Of a DNA stretch of 64,000 nucleotides, positions 24,901-39,900 are shown in pieces. The position numbers and the translations under genes are program-made. A model generated the notes under the pieces. It worked only from the letters and a program-made list of their open reading frames with translations. It was not told the origin of the DNA and did not search any database. The stretch covers positions 3,803,525 to 3,867,524 of the forward strand of contig CAIIXF020000004.1 in the NCBI GenBank assembly GCA_903813345.2. The letters are read 5' to 3'. The stretch is from Owenia fusiformis (Eukaryota > Annelida > Polychaeta > Sabellida > Oweniidae). The stretch's first letter is position 1. Each line of letters opens with the position of its first letter.

Positions 24901-27900
24901 CAATATAGGTTCAACCATTAAAACTCATTCTGATATATCTGAGTCCCCCTTTATCTAATGTTAAAACATGGGGAGTAAGTCACCCCCCCCCCTCTTATAT
25001 TCTATATATTGATATATATTTATTTTTTTATATATGAATAAAAAAATTTGTATATAAGAGGGAGCATGACTTAAAATAAACAGACTAACTAACTTGAAGT
25101 CTGTAGTCTAAGTGCATGGGTTTATATCTCACCCTACCCTTCACTCTCTCCATCTAAGGACAATGCACCACTAAGTACTCTCTCCTACATGTATGTCTTC
25201 AAAACAGTGCAATGTAAAGGGGAAAGAGGGGGTGAGGGGGAGGGGGGTAGAGTCTTGATGTAAGATAAATCTAAGTCTAGACTAACCTCTTAAATATCAT
25301 GCACTAAAAGTACATTTCCATTGAGTTGTACCTTGGAACCTTGACCATCAAGGCTTAAACATGCTTTTCCTGCATGTTTCAGTGTGATATCAGAACTCTT
25401 GAGAAACAGTCAAATCAGTGATAAAATGTCCATCTGCTCATGCCTATTTCACACTTTTTCTCTATAAAATTTGAATGAAGTGTCTGATTTTCTTGCATTT
25501 CTATACAATTTAGAGTATTAACTACATGCCTGTTTATTTTATTCCTTGCTGATTCCACTCTTTTTCACTATATTTAGATTTCAAAATAAGACCTCTTTGA
25601 TTTTTTTTCATGGCATTTACCTTATCTTATCTCAAAAACAACTACATGTTGTATTTCCCTTGGTTGAAATATTCTTGTGGTATTACTTAATCTTCACATA
25701 TCTGTAAAATCTGCAGAAATAACTCTTTGATGTTCAGGCATTTAAATAATTTAGTGTTTGCCATTTGCCCTTTAATTTTATTCTTTTCTTATTGCTAAAT
25801 CCTTTCCTTTTTTGTCCTTCAAAACGTGGTCTCTTTGACTTTTCTTCACGGGGCAGGCTATGTATCTCGACTTACCACATGCATAGAGACTGACCATAAG
25901 GGATGGTGTCAAAATTAATTTCATTTTAGTTTAGCCTTCTTCCCTCCCCATGTAACTTTAACTACAATTTGAAATGTTGATGTGACTTTCATTTAATTTT
26001 TTATTGAATCAACATTTTTCAATAATGATTTGTTATTTATCACCCCCTCCCTCCCCATAAAAATTCACTTTTTTCCTCAACTGTTTAACATTTGGACGCC
26101 ATCCCTAGATACCCTTCCTTACCACAGGGGGTAGGGAAGAAGGAATGGTTGCTCTTATCTCAAGGAAATGCTCAGAGATTATATTTTAGGAAAAATCTTC
26201 CCAATTAATCCTTTTTGAGTACATATCCTTAATTAAATGTTTAAGAAACATCTTGAATGTTATTTGTTCATGAATTTTTAGAGCAATTTTTCAGAGAGAT
26301 CTATTTCTTTTCTCAAGTTCCCTTAGTGCTTACTCTGGTAATTGGTACTTAACACATTATAGATTAACTATAAATCATAGAATAAGATTCAATTAAATCA
26401 TCAAGCGAAAATATGAACTTTGGAATGAAAGAAACAAATTAACTTCGTAAGGTCTAGCTTTTTTAGGGGGGGGGGGGGTTAGGGGGGAGAGGATCCTAAT
26501 ATTAGAGTAACTGAGTGATACACTCTGTTAAAAAAATAAAGATTGTGTGCCCTTATTGACAATTTTCATGTCACCACCAGAAGTAGTGACATATTGTTAC
26601 AGTCTCCAATTTTTGTGGATTGTGTTCGGCAGTTGCCGTTCAGAGTGGTGTCTGTAACAATTTGCGTCAAATATTTAGATACTTTGTTCAAAACAGGTGA
26701 AATTAGGATAAAACACTCTGTCAAGAATAGATTTTAGGAATATCACTTCAAATTCAAAATGCTTAAATAATACAGTAACACCTGAGTGAGATGAATACCT
26801 TAAGGTCATCAAAAACATGTTCTGCACTTAGGAGGTATTCTTTTAGATGTTCATTAACATTAATGGTCATTGAACTATTTTCAACTTATACAAGTGTTCT
26901 ACTTGACATTTTATCTATGACCTGATTATATTGCTAAAAACTGTAACTGATAAATGTTTATTATGACTATTAGGAGTAAAAAGTTAATTCTTGAAAAGGG
27001 GATGACTTAGCCCCCCAAGGAACCTCTCCTCCCCCCCCCCCCCCCATCTAACAGGCATGACTAGTTATAGTTTAACCCTGTTTGGCTAATCTTTCAGTTT
27101 TATCATGAGAGAAACTCTTTGGTACAGTTGATGCCAATGTTACAAAAACTGATCTATTTTAAGAAATGCAAAGAAGGTGGATATCTATGATCTCTAGCCT
27201 CTATAAGCCTTACAGCCCTTATGTACATGCACTGGTTAGCTGGGAAAGGTGTAAGATATCTTAGTGATGGATTTTCCCAAAACAAGATTTCTGACTAACT
27301 TCCATGCATTTTTGTGAATGAGGCCTGTTTCTTATCTCACTACCTCAAATCCATTACTCTGCTGCTATGCTGTGTGAAAGAGGGCTTCATTGACATTCTT
27401 ATCTTTACTATAAAACACAAATGCATGAACTGAAAATTCTGTCATTATCGCTAAAGGTAAAGGTGTACAATATGTAATAATATTTCTAATAATATTCAAC
27501 GCCCTTTAACTCTATACCCATTTAATTCACATGTCAAACATTATCTAGTTGTTTTTTACCTCAGGATATTTTGTTAGATAAGATATTTAAATGAAAAACA
27601 GCACGATCTTCTCTCAACATGTCAACTCATTATTAGATGTATTGTCTGCTGATATATTGAATTGGCATACCATACATTAATGAATTAATTGACTTGATTT
27701 TTTCCTTAGTTCTTTTAAGAAAACTACAAGTCAGGTGTTCATAAGGATGTTGTATAAATATTTCATGTTGGAAAATGATGGAAAAAGGGATGCATCTTTG
27801 ACAAATAATAATTTGAGATGTTAGAGGATGAAGTTTAATTTTTGAAAGTGGCATATTAAGATATCAGAAAATATCTGATTTATTATTCACTATTATGTTT

Positions 27901-30900
27901 CACCTTCTGTTACATGATACAGGGTGCCAATAATTTACAGACTTTGTATTGGAATTGTAAAGGGACTTGCTGCACACCCAGTATATCTTATAACATCATA
28001 TACTTGCAGGGAACAACTGTCGAGGGTGTTTGACCTGATAGTTCGAGTTGACGTCCTGGACAGTCGGGATTCACAAAAGCTTGACCTCTTGACCCGACCT
28101 GACCTTGGGGTGACCTTCACAAAACTACACTGCTGGAGGTTGACCCAGTTTAAAAAATGTGTCTTCCTAGATGCTGATACTATGGTAAGATCATGGAAAT
28201 CAAGTTTTGAAATGTAAAGTAGAGAGGAAAAGAGTGGAATTCACAAGAGGTGTCCTACACTTAAACTCATGTATGTGTGTTCGTCAGTCTTGATGTCGCC
28301 GATCTCATTCTTTCCTCCCAAACCATGTTCTCACAATGGGAATATTGGTTCTTTAGTTGCAAACCACCGCCAGTTCCTCTCTCCCGAACTTCATCAATTT
28401 TGTATTGTTTGTATGTACATATATTTAATAAATTGAAATTGAAATTTAAAAAAAAAAAAAAACTTATTTCTCCACTCTTGCATCGAGTGGAAGGAATGAA
28501 GTCAGTGATTGAGGTTCAGACTCATTTGTGATCTTCAAATTCAAAATTCTAGCTGGTTGTATTCATGATATATCTGGCAAAACATATAGTGGAAACTCAT
28601 TTCATTCCTGATTTTCAGAAGGGCATTTTTATTTTTATTCTAGAATGACCAAGTTGAAAAGGTTTTTTTCTGAGTAAATGGTCGGATGACTCACGATTCT
28701 ACATAGATTTCCACTCACTTTTATTTCTAAATATCTTTTTTGTTAATGTTGTTTATGATGTGCAAATTGGTTAATTCTGAAAATCTTGCAATTAGATTAC
28801 TTTTTTTTTTATAATAATAATCAGTATAAATAGCCAATTTTATGACCCAATTATTAGGAGGGTCAATAGAGATATGATTTATCATATAAACATGGAAATT
28901 GCAAATGCCAATAGATATTAAACATCTGATATAAAGAGAAATACAGTCAGTCAGCCAGACAGTTGATTTGCTTAATTTTTGCTGGTGAAACTCAGAGTCA
29001 ATTAAAGATGCAAAATTCATTTGAAAATGTTGAATGTTATATCATATAAATACTCAGGTACCATATCGGTTCCAATCTTTCTTTAAGAAATTCAAAAAGT
29101 CAGTTTTAACATTTGATTTGCTTTAATTTTAGGTGCTCCAAAATGTAGATGAACTTTTCGAGAGAAAGGAGCTTTCAGGCGCACCAGATGCTGGATGGCC
29201 AGACTGTTTCAATTCTGGCGTGTTCGTGTACGAGCCAAGTGAAGAGACCTATAGTTCATTAGTTGAATTCGCAGTAAAACAAGGCAGCTTTGATGGTAAG
29301 ATTTTATTTTCAAATTCACTGAATTACAGACTCAGTTAGTCTTGCTTCTAAGACAAAAAATAAAAAATCAATTAATTGTGCACAGAATTCAAATGTACCA
29401 TCGGATAACTTATAAATTAATTACACACAAATCTCCTAAAATCCCTTAAAATAGACTTCAACCAAATTTTAAAGCTATATGGCAAAGGGTCTGTTACAAT
29501 GACATTTTTTACAAGTATATTTTAATATCTATCCATGCTGTATTGCTTAGAAATTTTCATTAACATGTGACTATTGTAATTTTAGGTGATAACCTAGTAC
29601 CATAGATATGACTGTGTATTATGAAAAAGGAGGAGACCTTGTACCTTATATATGACTATTATGAAAAACTCCTTGTACCATACATGTGACTATTATGAAA
29701 AAAGTCTAAGTACCATACATGTGACCATTGTAAAAATCTAGTACCATACATGTGACCATTGTGAAAATCTAGTACCATACATGTGACCATTGTGAAAGGT
29801 CCTAGTACCATACATGTGACCATTGTGAAAGGTCCTAGTACCATGCATGTGACCATTTTGAAAAAGCCCTAGTACCATACATGTGACAATTCTAAACAAG
29901 TCCTATTTCCATACATGTGACCATCGTGAAAATGCCCTAGTACCATGCATGTGACCATTGTGAAAAGTCTAGTACCATACATGTGACCATTGTGAAGACT
30001 CCTTGTACCATACATGTGACCATTATGAAAAACTCCTTGTACCATACATGTGACCATTGTGAAAAACTCCTTGAACCATACATGTGACCATTATGAAAAA
30101 CTCCTTGTACCATACATTTGACCATAATTGTAAAAAATCCTAGAACCATACATTTAACCATTGTAAAAATCCTAGTACCATACATGTGACTTGTGATTTT
30201 AGGAGGTGACCAGGGTTTATTAAACCTGTACTTCTCAGATTGGTCAACAAAAGATATATCACGTCATCTCCCATTTGTATATAATGTAGTCTCTCAGGCC
30301 TTCTATAGTTATCTACCAGCATTTAAACAGTAAGTGGTTCACCAGGGGGAGGTTCAATGCAGACCTGTACAAACTACAGAGTTCTTACTAGACTTTCAGA
30401 GCTTTTTAAGTGACGCAAATGGCAATTTTTTCTCCGGTTCTAAAAAATATCTGGTTAGAACCCTAAACTGTATTCTTAGGGGAAGGGTATTTTATGACAT
30501 ATTTTTATTGGGGGTAGATGAGAAAATTTCAAAAAGTTTTTTTTTATCAACAAGGTGTAAAGTCATTATTTCATTTTCCCTGTCTTGGTTATAATGTCTC
30601 AATATTTCATGCGTGCATACTGGTTAATATTTTGATGAATTAAAGAATTCTCATGTAAATTTACCTTGAAAAATAATCAGAAGTTTGTATGGGTCATGCA
30701 TTGACTGTATACCTACATCAACTTTTATGTTGACATGCTGTGTGAGTTTTGTTTGTGTGAGTTTGGTGGCTGTGTGCTCTCTTCATATAATTTCGTAAGG
30801 ATTAACTCAAGACCATACAGTAAAACCTGTCAAAAGTGAATTGTACACCCCCAATCTGCACTCTTAAATCACGGTACCACATGGTATGTTCAGGCCCATT

Positions 30901-33900
30901 AAGAGTATGGTGTCACCCAGTGTTCATAGTACCATACAGTACTGTTTTAGTCTATGGTATATTGTAGGGTACCATATTCTGTGGTACTGTACACTTCTGT
31001 AGCTAGAATGGTACTGTACGATACTCTGATACTGTGTTTGTGTAATAGGACCAGCTAAATGTGTTTACATTTTTGGTTCCTGATGACATTGTGGAAAAAG
31101 TTGGCCAGGACTGAAAAGTGTTCACATTTTAAGGTGTTCATATATTCAGGTTTTGCTGGTGTTCTTATTTCTTTCAACTGACTTAACTTTGTTAGATTTT
31201 TTACTTACATACATTTTTGTATTTTTATTTTCTTTCACTTTCCTTTTTATTCTTTGACTTCTCTATTTTTCTAACATGTCTAATTACATACTTTAGTAGT
31301 TATTAATTACACAACTTAAATCTAAACCATAAGACACCAGAAATAAGAAGTTCAGAAGTTAATGCATACAGCCCCAAACATTGCCTGTTCTTGTCTCACT
31401 CAGTGATTGGGTGAAATTGGCCAATCAAAAAATAAGGTCAATAGATATGGATAAAATTGAATTCATACATGATTCTTAACTTCTCTCTGGTGTTCTAGGT
31501 TCCAACTATGTGTGAGTATAAGCTAGTAAAAGTGAAATAATTAAATAATAAATTAATTTATTTTTTAAGTCTAACACAATATCTATAGTACTAGTCTATA
31601 AAGTCTAACAGCTTGTTAAACAGTTCAATTCTTTCATTTATTTGACATTTGTAGCAGAAAAGGAACATAAGGAATATAAGTTAACTGCCTATTGAGAATT
31701 TCCTCTATGAAGAAAATTAATGACTACTTGTATCTCTTCTATTTACCTCTAAATTTCTCAACTCTGAAAGGATTACGATATTACTCTGAATGTCACAATT
31801 ATGAAGTTTACATACAGCCAATTCAAATGAATACATGTAGTTGTAATTAAGCTCAGTCATCTTTAGATTAATGTTAGTGAAGTTGTGTTTGATTTATTTA
31901 ATAAATATTTGACACTTTCAATTGCCATTGTCTCCAACAGCGATATGTTATTTGCTTTTTTTTGAGAAAAAGTTGTTTAAACTTTATATGGGGCTTTTAA
32001 AGGTCTGCAGCCTTGCTTTTGAAAGCTCTGATTCTGATTCTGTATTTTAATGATATAACTTGATTGTATTTCAGATTTCACGACAAGATACGCATTGTTC
32101 ATTTCATCGGGGCTATCAAACCATGGAATCACAAGTATAACACACAGACGGGGGAGGTTGAAATCCAAGAAGAGGCTGGACACAGCGCAGAATTTCTCAA
32201 GCTCTGGTGGGCGATATTCTTATCAAAAGTTCAGCCATATTTAGACCCACAACAGGTGAGTTGGACTATGCGGGAAATCATTCTCCATGCAGTTTTGTTT
32301 CGGTGCATTCCTTCTCTGCTGATCCATGGTTCATTGCTCTCAGGATCTAAGGAAATTAAGAGATTGCTATTTCACTATTTCACCAGTTTCTCACAAATTA
32401 CTTCATTTTATTATGTCACCACCAAAAGTGTTGGCACCCGGCATCTGGCATTTGGCATCTGTAGCAAATGGCAGGTAGTTACATTTTCCATGTTAATGTC
32501 CTGTATCACTTTTAGATGATAACATTTGAAATCCAGTCATGGTTGAAGTTCAAATTGCAATTCTGGCGAATCATGAGTAGGCAGAGAGAAGTCAAAATTG
32601 CACTGAATGAAATGCTTGGAGATTTGTATTGGGCATTATGCCAGATGTTTTATTCTAAATTAAGAATGAAAAATTTGATTTTCTGACATTTCTAAAAAGA
32701 TTTAAGAAATGGAATATAGTGATTACTATTATCTATGCATGGGTTGAATATGATGGTTTGAAATGTGAAATCGAGTGTTCAAAAGTGGAATTAGCATGGA
32801 ATTAAATGAACATGTGTGTCAAGTGATTTCAGACATATTGGTAGAAATAGAATAAGTATCAGTTACCATGCAGAGTAAAACCTGTCTAAATGGAACATCT
32901 TTGGTACTTCTAAAGTGTTCCACTTGGGAGGTGTTCCACTTTACATGTTTCACTGTACTGTATTCCCCAATACATATCAAAATAATTAGCTGGCCATTAG
33001 TAATCTTTACTTTACATTGTCCTATGTTGCTCATTTACCCTGTTTGTTGTTAACGCTCTATATTGGTCAAAAAATGTCAGAAAATCAGATGCTTCATTCC
33101 ATGATAAGAGAAAAATTGAGTGGAGCATGAGAAGAGGAAAACCTAATGTATGAAAATATGAGTAAATCTATCATGTAAAATGTAATGTTCTCCACAAACC
33201 AACATTCCGCCATTCATTGCCTTGGACAGACTAACACCTCATTCTAGGCTTGCTATATACAATTATATTGTGAAGCCCTTTACAAGAAGTTCTATGTACA
33301 ATTATTCAAATGTGAATTACTGCCTATAGTTTCAAACAAAGTTGCAGTACTTATTTCTTGAAAACTAGAACTTTTTAAATAAATAAAAATCCTTCATAAA
33401 ATTCCATTTTGATTCATAGATGTCATTCCAAGGTTTCCTTTCAAGGGCAAAGTACATGGTAAACAACTTTAAACCATTTCAGTAATAAATGATAATTAAC
33501 ATTGAAACAATACGAGAGGATGGGAAGATCAGTGTGCCAGAGCATGAAACTTCATGATCACATGATCACTTCCTGTCTGCCTGATCAAATAGTGCAAGAG
33601 GACGTGTTTTTAAAAGCCAGATGTAACATTCGGAACAAGTGTCGAGGATATTACTGGGCAGTTGCATACTTAGTTTATGATCAAAGTCTGTAGAAAATGA
33701 CAAATGTGACTTGTTTTGGCTGTTTTTATTATGAGTGTTTATAGTTGAAAGTAAAAGTACATTTCCTGGAAGTGAATATTTTGCCTCTTCTGAAAGTGAC
33801 ATTGCCTCTTCTGAAAAGGATATTGCCTCTTCTGAAAAGAATATTGCCTCTTCTGAAAGAGATTGCCTCTTCTGGAAGTGACAGGGCCTCTTCTAAAAAG

Positions 33901-36900
33901 GATATTGGCTCTTCTAAAAAGGATATTGCCTCTTCTGAAAGTGACATTGCCTCTTCTGAAATTGACATTGCCTTATTTGGCATGAAATTATGAAGTGATA
34001 GTACTTGACCTTATTTGGATGGAATACATGTGGATGTGGAGAAAATTACATTTTACTCTTATAATTATAAAAGCATAATATTCGAGATAATGATATAGAA
34101 TAGAGACGTTGTATTATTAAGCAATCATGTTGCCTCATATAGTATGGGTTTTCATATTTTTCGACAAAATGTTTTAATTCGCTATATTTCAGATTAGCAG
34201 TTTGAAATATCGCAAATTATAATATTTTTGATGTTTTAAAGCCATGTTTTTAGAAGACATACATGTATAAAGTTAAAATGATAAAAAATAATAATTGTGC
34301 ATGTAGCATCTTGGAGTTAAAACATAACGATTTGCTGAAATTTTTCTCCAGATGTAAACTGTCATCATTGATGGTCACATATGCTCCCATTTTCAGTTCT
34401 GGCACCAGGCTGATGAGTATTTTGTTCAAAATTGCACTCACTTCTGAACACATTAGTCATTGGCCAGGTGCCGGTGTTGAAGATTAGAGAAAATATGACC
34501 ACGGCATAACTCTAAGCTGACTTGAACACTGCAGTGTTTATGCTGAAGAAATGATGAATGATATGACACAGTGATCTCCCCAATTTCACACCAATCAGGT
34601 GCTCCACCCTGTTGAACATTTGAGAATTACAATGTACCTTCCACCATGTTGAAAACCTGTTTCCACCCCATTGAAAGGATGAAATATTGAGATATTTTGA
34701 CGAAATTAAATAAATCAGGATTTTGTATCCTGTTAAGAAATCAGTTGTGGAGATCACTACAATGGATAGAATCTAAAGGATAAAGGCCCCTTGATATAGT
34801 ATCATAGCATGTGCTAGGCCCCGATGATACCAAGGTTTGTTTAAACTTGCATAGCACACTGTACAGAGGGGCATTTAGTCCTTTGGACACTATCCATGAA
34901 TATTGCATGGATTTTCGGAACTCATACCAGCAAGAAAACAATTTTGCATGGATTTTTCAACATTTGGACATGTGATTTACTAATGAACATTTTAACAGTC
35001 ATGTCCATGAAACTAGTTTGACTATATTTGTAGCCATTCATGAAAATTGTTATGTTCATCTAAAATTCAAAGTGAGGCTCATATTCAGAATGAGGCTCAA
35101 TTTTTAAAAAAGGCTCAGATTGTAAAGATGATACTCATGGTTTTGAAATTGAAGTTGAAATTCAAACGAAATTCTATTTATTGAATTTGAATGTATTGAC
35201 TGTTGACTGAATCGTCTATAATTATCGCAAAAAATTATCACTTTGGGAGAAAATTCTTGCTTTGTTTTAAGTTGTTGTTGAAAAAGTATAAAAATATATG
35301 AACTTTCAAAAACTGTTATTCAGATCAGAAAAATAATGGTTGCCATGGTGTTGCTATGGCGTTACTACAGACAAAGTAATACTATGAGGGCATCTTTACA
35401 CACTGAGCCAAATAAAAAATTTAAGATTCAAAAAACCATCAATTTTGTTTATTGCAAATACTTAACTCTATGTGCCACCAATAAATTATATAAAAATTTT
35501 AACGATTATAAATTGGCTTTAAAGGGTTAATTATAAACATCCCCATAATGACTAAATTATGAATTTGCCATTGTCTTTATTTTAACTAGACAATTTACGA
35601 GAAGGTAAGGATATACCATCCTCAAACTATCTCTCTATCTTCCTTCTTCCAATATATACAGATATATCGTATATACCGTATTTGATGTAATGATGGCCCT
35701 GGTATTTTTAGCATAATCCCTGGGCTATTGGTGTGTCTAGTATGGTACTTTGAGTCTTGTATCAAACCCTAGTGCTTCCCCCTCCCCCATTTTCCATTCC
35801 TCAAATGCATGCTTTGGGAAATATCTAATCAATTATGGGAGAATGGGGAGGGGGCATATACTTGATGCAAAACTAATATGGTATATGTTCTATTGTTCTT
35901 GTGTTTCTTTTTTGGAGCTGTCACACTTAGGCCATGTGGGGTCACTGTCCACCTCTATGTGAGTACTTTGGGGCAGAAGGCTGGGCACGGCAAGGATACA
36001 CGGTGGACAAAACAAATAGTTTTACAGCAAGACATCACCTCAAATACAAAAAATAATTTTAAAAAATTATTTACACAGTGGTGAACGGTGAGCCCACACG
36101 GCAATGTGACAGCTACATTACTCTAAGCTTATATTAAATCGTGCATTCCTTAATTGCATAAGAAATACGGTCTCTTGTATAACTTCACTGTTTATGTGTT
36201 GTTGTTTTGTGTTCTTAGAGAAGGTCTTTATAAATGTACATGCTAAAACATGGTTCAAAGGTCAAACAACCTATCAGCAAGTTTGCTAATGAACAATTGC
36301 TTGCTAGTCTATATTACTTGCAATTGAGCATTGCTTGCTAGTGAACATTTCTTGCTAGATTATATTGCTAGTCCATACTGCATGAATATTGCTTGTCAGT
36401 GAACATTGCTTGCAATTGAGCATTGTTTGCTAGTGAACATTGCTTGGTAGAGAGCATTGGTTGCTAGTCCATATTGCTTGAGCATTGCTTGCTAGTGAAC
36501 ATTGGTTGCTAGATCAATTGTATTGCTTGCTAATAAGCATTGCTTGCTAGTGCGTATTGCATATTGCTTGATCTTCTACTTTGCCTGCTAACTTGAAAAA
36601 AAAATTGTACAATCTGTTGCTTAGCAACCAAATGATATTTTCTCTGTAATAGCAGATGTTAAAGTGTTTTAAAAGAGATGCTTATAAAACCATACATGCA
36701 TGTTGTTTAAACTACCATGTTTTAGCTATATTTTGTTTATTTATTTATTTATTTTTTTTTTAAATTGAGATGATTTTGCTTGTTTTCGTGTATCCATGGC
36801 AATATAATTATAACGTCCCGTCGCTATACAGTTGTTACATAGATAAATCCATATAATTTTATTATAAGGGAAGCTTTTAGTTTAGAAAACTCATAAGTTA

Positions 36901-39900
36901 ATCTATAATGTGCTTCCCTAAAATTAGGCTTATCTAAAATGCACAGTGTATTAAAAAATCTGATGTGGCATGTTTCTCGTGATGTCATTCTGCACCTTGC
37001 GTCATCAATCTACTGGTAGCCTATAGGATTGCCCCTGTCCTGTAACTCTTTAACTATTGTCACAAAATTTTGATTTTCAAATTGAGGCAGTTGGAACCAT
37101 TTCCTTACTTTTCTGATGCATTCTGGGATATATTTATGTGCCATGTTTAATCTTAACATCATTGTGTTGGTGAATGACATTTATTTTGGCGCAAAAATCT
37201 CGGAGTTCATCAAAAATGCCTCATTTTGATCCAAAAGCTTTTCGTGCAATCTTGAATGTTGACCTTTGAATTGAGCTCCGCTAGGCCCCCCTGCTTGCGT
37301 CATTGGCTACATATAAAACATGTGAACTGTACAGTATGTATTACTGTTTTCATTGGCATAAAATATGAACGAAAATTAAAACAATGCTACTTGATGAAAT
37401 TGATTCGAGAACAGTCTAGTAAAAGTATACTAATAAAAGGCAAACAGCATTTAATGTGAGACAGGACTGTCAATAGATGGCGGTGTTGATTATATTCTGT
37501 AACATTTTAATTTGTCAAAACAAATTTAAATATTTTGCAATGAAAATTCCAAAAATTACTCTATTTGGAATCTTAAAATGAATAAATATACTTTCTGGCC
37601 GATTATATTATGCCACATATATTAAATTTTATCTGATCACTTCCCACAACAGGAAGTGATGTCACACGTGACCTTGTTCAATCTGCCATCTATACTAGTC
37701 ACAAACTCCAATAACTTTTTACTAAAATATGACACAGCTGATTCTTAATCTTTCTTGATGATAAAATCTTAGTATAAATTCCTCATTAATGTAGAATATA
37801 CTTTTTGCAATCCAGATGAGATTTTATTTCTGTAGATATATTTTATTAAAATTATGCACCATTCTTTTTGCCTTATCCTTTATTTATAGAAAAAACTTCA
37901 TTTTTAGAGCTTACCAGTTTTCTTATAATTTAAACCTATTTCACCTTTTTCATACATTATAACTCTCATTTCATTGTTTTCAGATCTATTTCTCTCCTAA
38001 TCCGCACCCCTCTATACCTGACCCAGAGCAGTATAAGATTTCTTGTCCGTTTCAACCACCCGATGTTCAACCATTTTATGAGCCTTCTTTTGAGGACCAT
38101 TCTGAACAGTTTGATATGCCCCAACCCCATCCGAGACCATTTTACCACATGGAGAATGTTTACTCGGAGCAACCCATTTCGCAATCATCCGGTGATGAAC
38201 CAAATCAGTATTATTATGAATCTAAAGATTTTGAAAAAACATGGACAGAGTTTGGTCAAGAAAAACATCCTAGTCCAGAACCAGAAAGTGAAGTCCCTGA
38301 TTCACAACAGGAAACCCCTGCCCCTGAATGGCAACCTGAAACCCCCGCTCATGATTCGCAACCTGAAACCCCCACTCATGATTATCAAATAGAAACTCCT
38401 GTCCATGATTCACAAACAGAAACCCCCACCCCTGATTCACAAACAGAAACCCCTGTAGATGCTCCTGGATCAGAACCTGGTCACCCCCAAGGGGACTCCA
38501 AGGTTACTGAGGTATTTCAAGGCCATATTCGCCATAAGTGATTCCTATCAACCATTCATTGTGACATCACACTGTACGCTCGCTGTACATTCTTTAGATC
38601 TAATGCCACCTAAATAGTTTGTCTCTAATCGAAGGTCTATACAAGTGATTGTGGTTTATTATATCTAAATGCTATCTAAAGACAGTTTTACCATATATTT
38701 TCAAAGATAACTTATTCTGCCCAGATGCTACACCCAGCATGAGTTGGGCAAAAAAGAAATTCTGCACAAATTTGATCAGTTTTATTACGATCAACAATGT
38801 TAGGGGAGGTTGACATGGAAATTCCATGAAGAAGTTCTGGGAGTGGAATATTTATATATAAGTTAATACTTTTAAATTGAATCTTTATAATGACTTGTAT
38901 AGGCCTAAATAATCCATAACTCCACCCTTTTTGTTAGAGTTTAGTAGCAATGTTGTCCGTATAGCTCCAGTAGATTGTGCAGTAGGTCCTAGTGTTAAAT
39001 ATAATTTTTAATGTCCACTTTTTAATGGTATCCTTCATGTGAAGGGGTTCACATGGACCCGTTTTTCTTCCCAGTAGGTTGTCTTCCTAGTATAGAATAA
39101 GTAAAGGAGGTTGTTTCTTCCCAGGGGTAGTAAAGGTGTATTTTCTTCCCATTAGTAGCAAAGGAGGTTCTTTCTTCCCATGGGTAGTAAAGGAGGTTCT
39201 TTCTTACCAGGGGATTTCGAATTTGTACTCTACCTTTCCCAGATTTTCTTCCCATTGGGCTAAAAAGTGGTGTGGATTCCCTGCACTGAAGGATACTTTC
39301 AAGACACTTAATTAGATTGATATAGTTTAATACTGTGCATGGTTGATAGCACGCACTTCTGGTGGAACATCTGATGTGTTTTTCATTAATTAACAATATA
39401 CCTACCTACCTATATATAATAATATTTAGATAAAATGTTCTTTCATATCCTCAGTATTTCACACTATAACTCACAATTCTTGTGTTAAATGTGTGATTTT
39501 CAAGCATTTCTCTCTAATTAATCTTCATTCCACTCCCGTTGTCTTTAATATATTTGATATACATTGAACACTTACCTTTTGATCTAACGGCATTGTGGAC
39601 TTGTCCCGGGAGATATGTTGCATTGATGTATCGATATAATGGAAGAGTCAAATAAAATTTTCAATCGTGGAATTTTCAACATGATAAGCCACGATTACAG
39701 GGGTGTAACATGGATCAAAAAATAGACGAGACACTTAAAATAGATAAGGCATTTTGAACAGATGAGGCAAGATGAGAATTAGAGGGATGCATTTTTGGTA
39801 TTCCCTACCAAAAACCAATAAATTCTATTTTATATCAGCCTCATGAGCTTCAATGCTAGTGTGGGCCTCAGTTTTGTCAAACAGGACAAGATTATACATT

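Larger units (their letters stand above)
14169..28009 (+). other. Glycogenin intron 2
   Basis: 13,841 bp, the largest intron. More than 4 kb of it is tandem repeat: the 123-bp array (14800-15610), the 26-bp array (17136-18352) and the 168-bp array (20835-23019). Other contents are a foldback at 19262-19607, a MITE relic at 20222-20375, the GC-rich element at 23023-23687 and a small foldback at 24967-25073. From about 25100 to 28000 the sequence is AT-rich with G or C homopolymer runs and no recognised gene or RNA. Confidence 0.7.
32256..37983 (+). other. Glycogenin intron 6
   Basis: A 5,728-bp intron. It contains a dispersed family copy near 32755-32855, a GTAAAACCTGTCT copy at 32876, a 21-bp array (33785-33975), a degenerate TTGCTTGCTAG repeat (36280-36570) and plain AT-rich sequence. 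The short open frames show no recognised protein. Confidence 0.65.
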
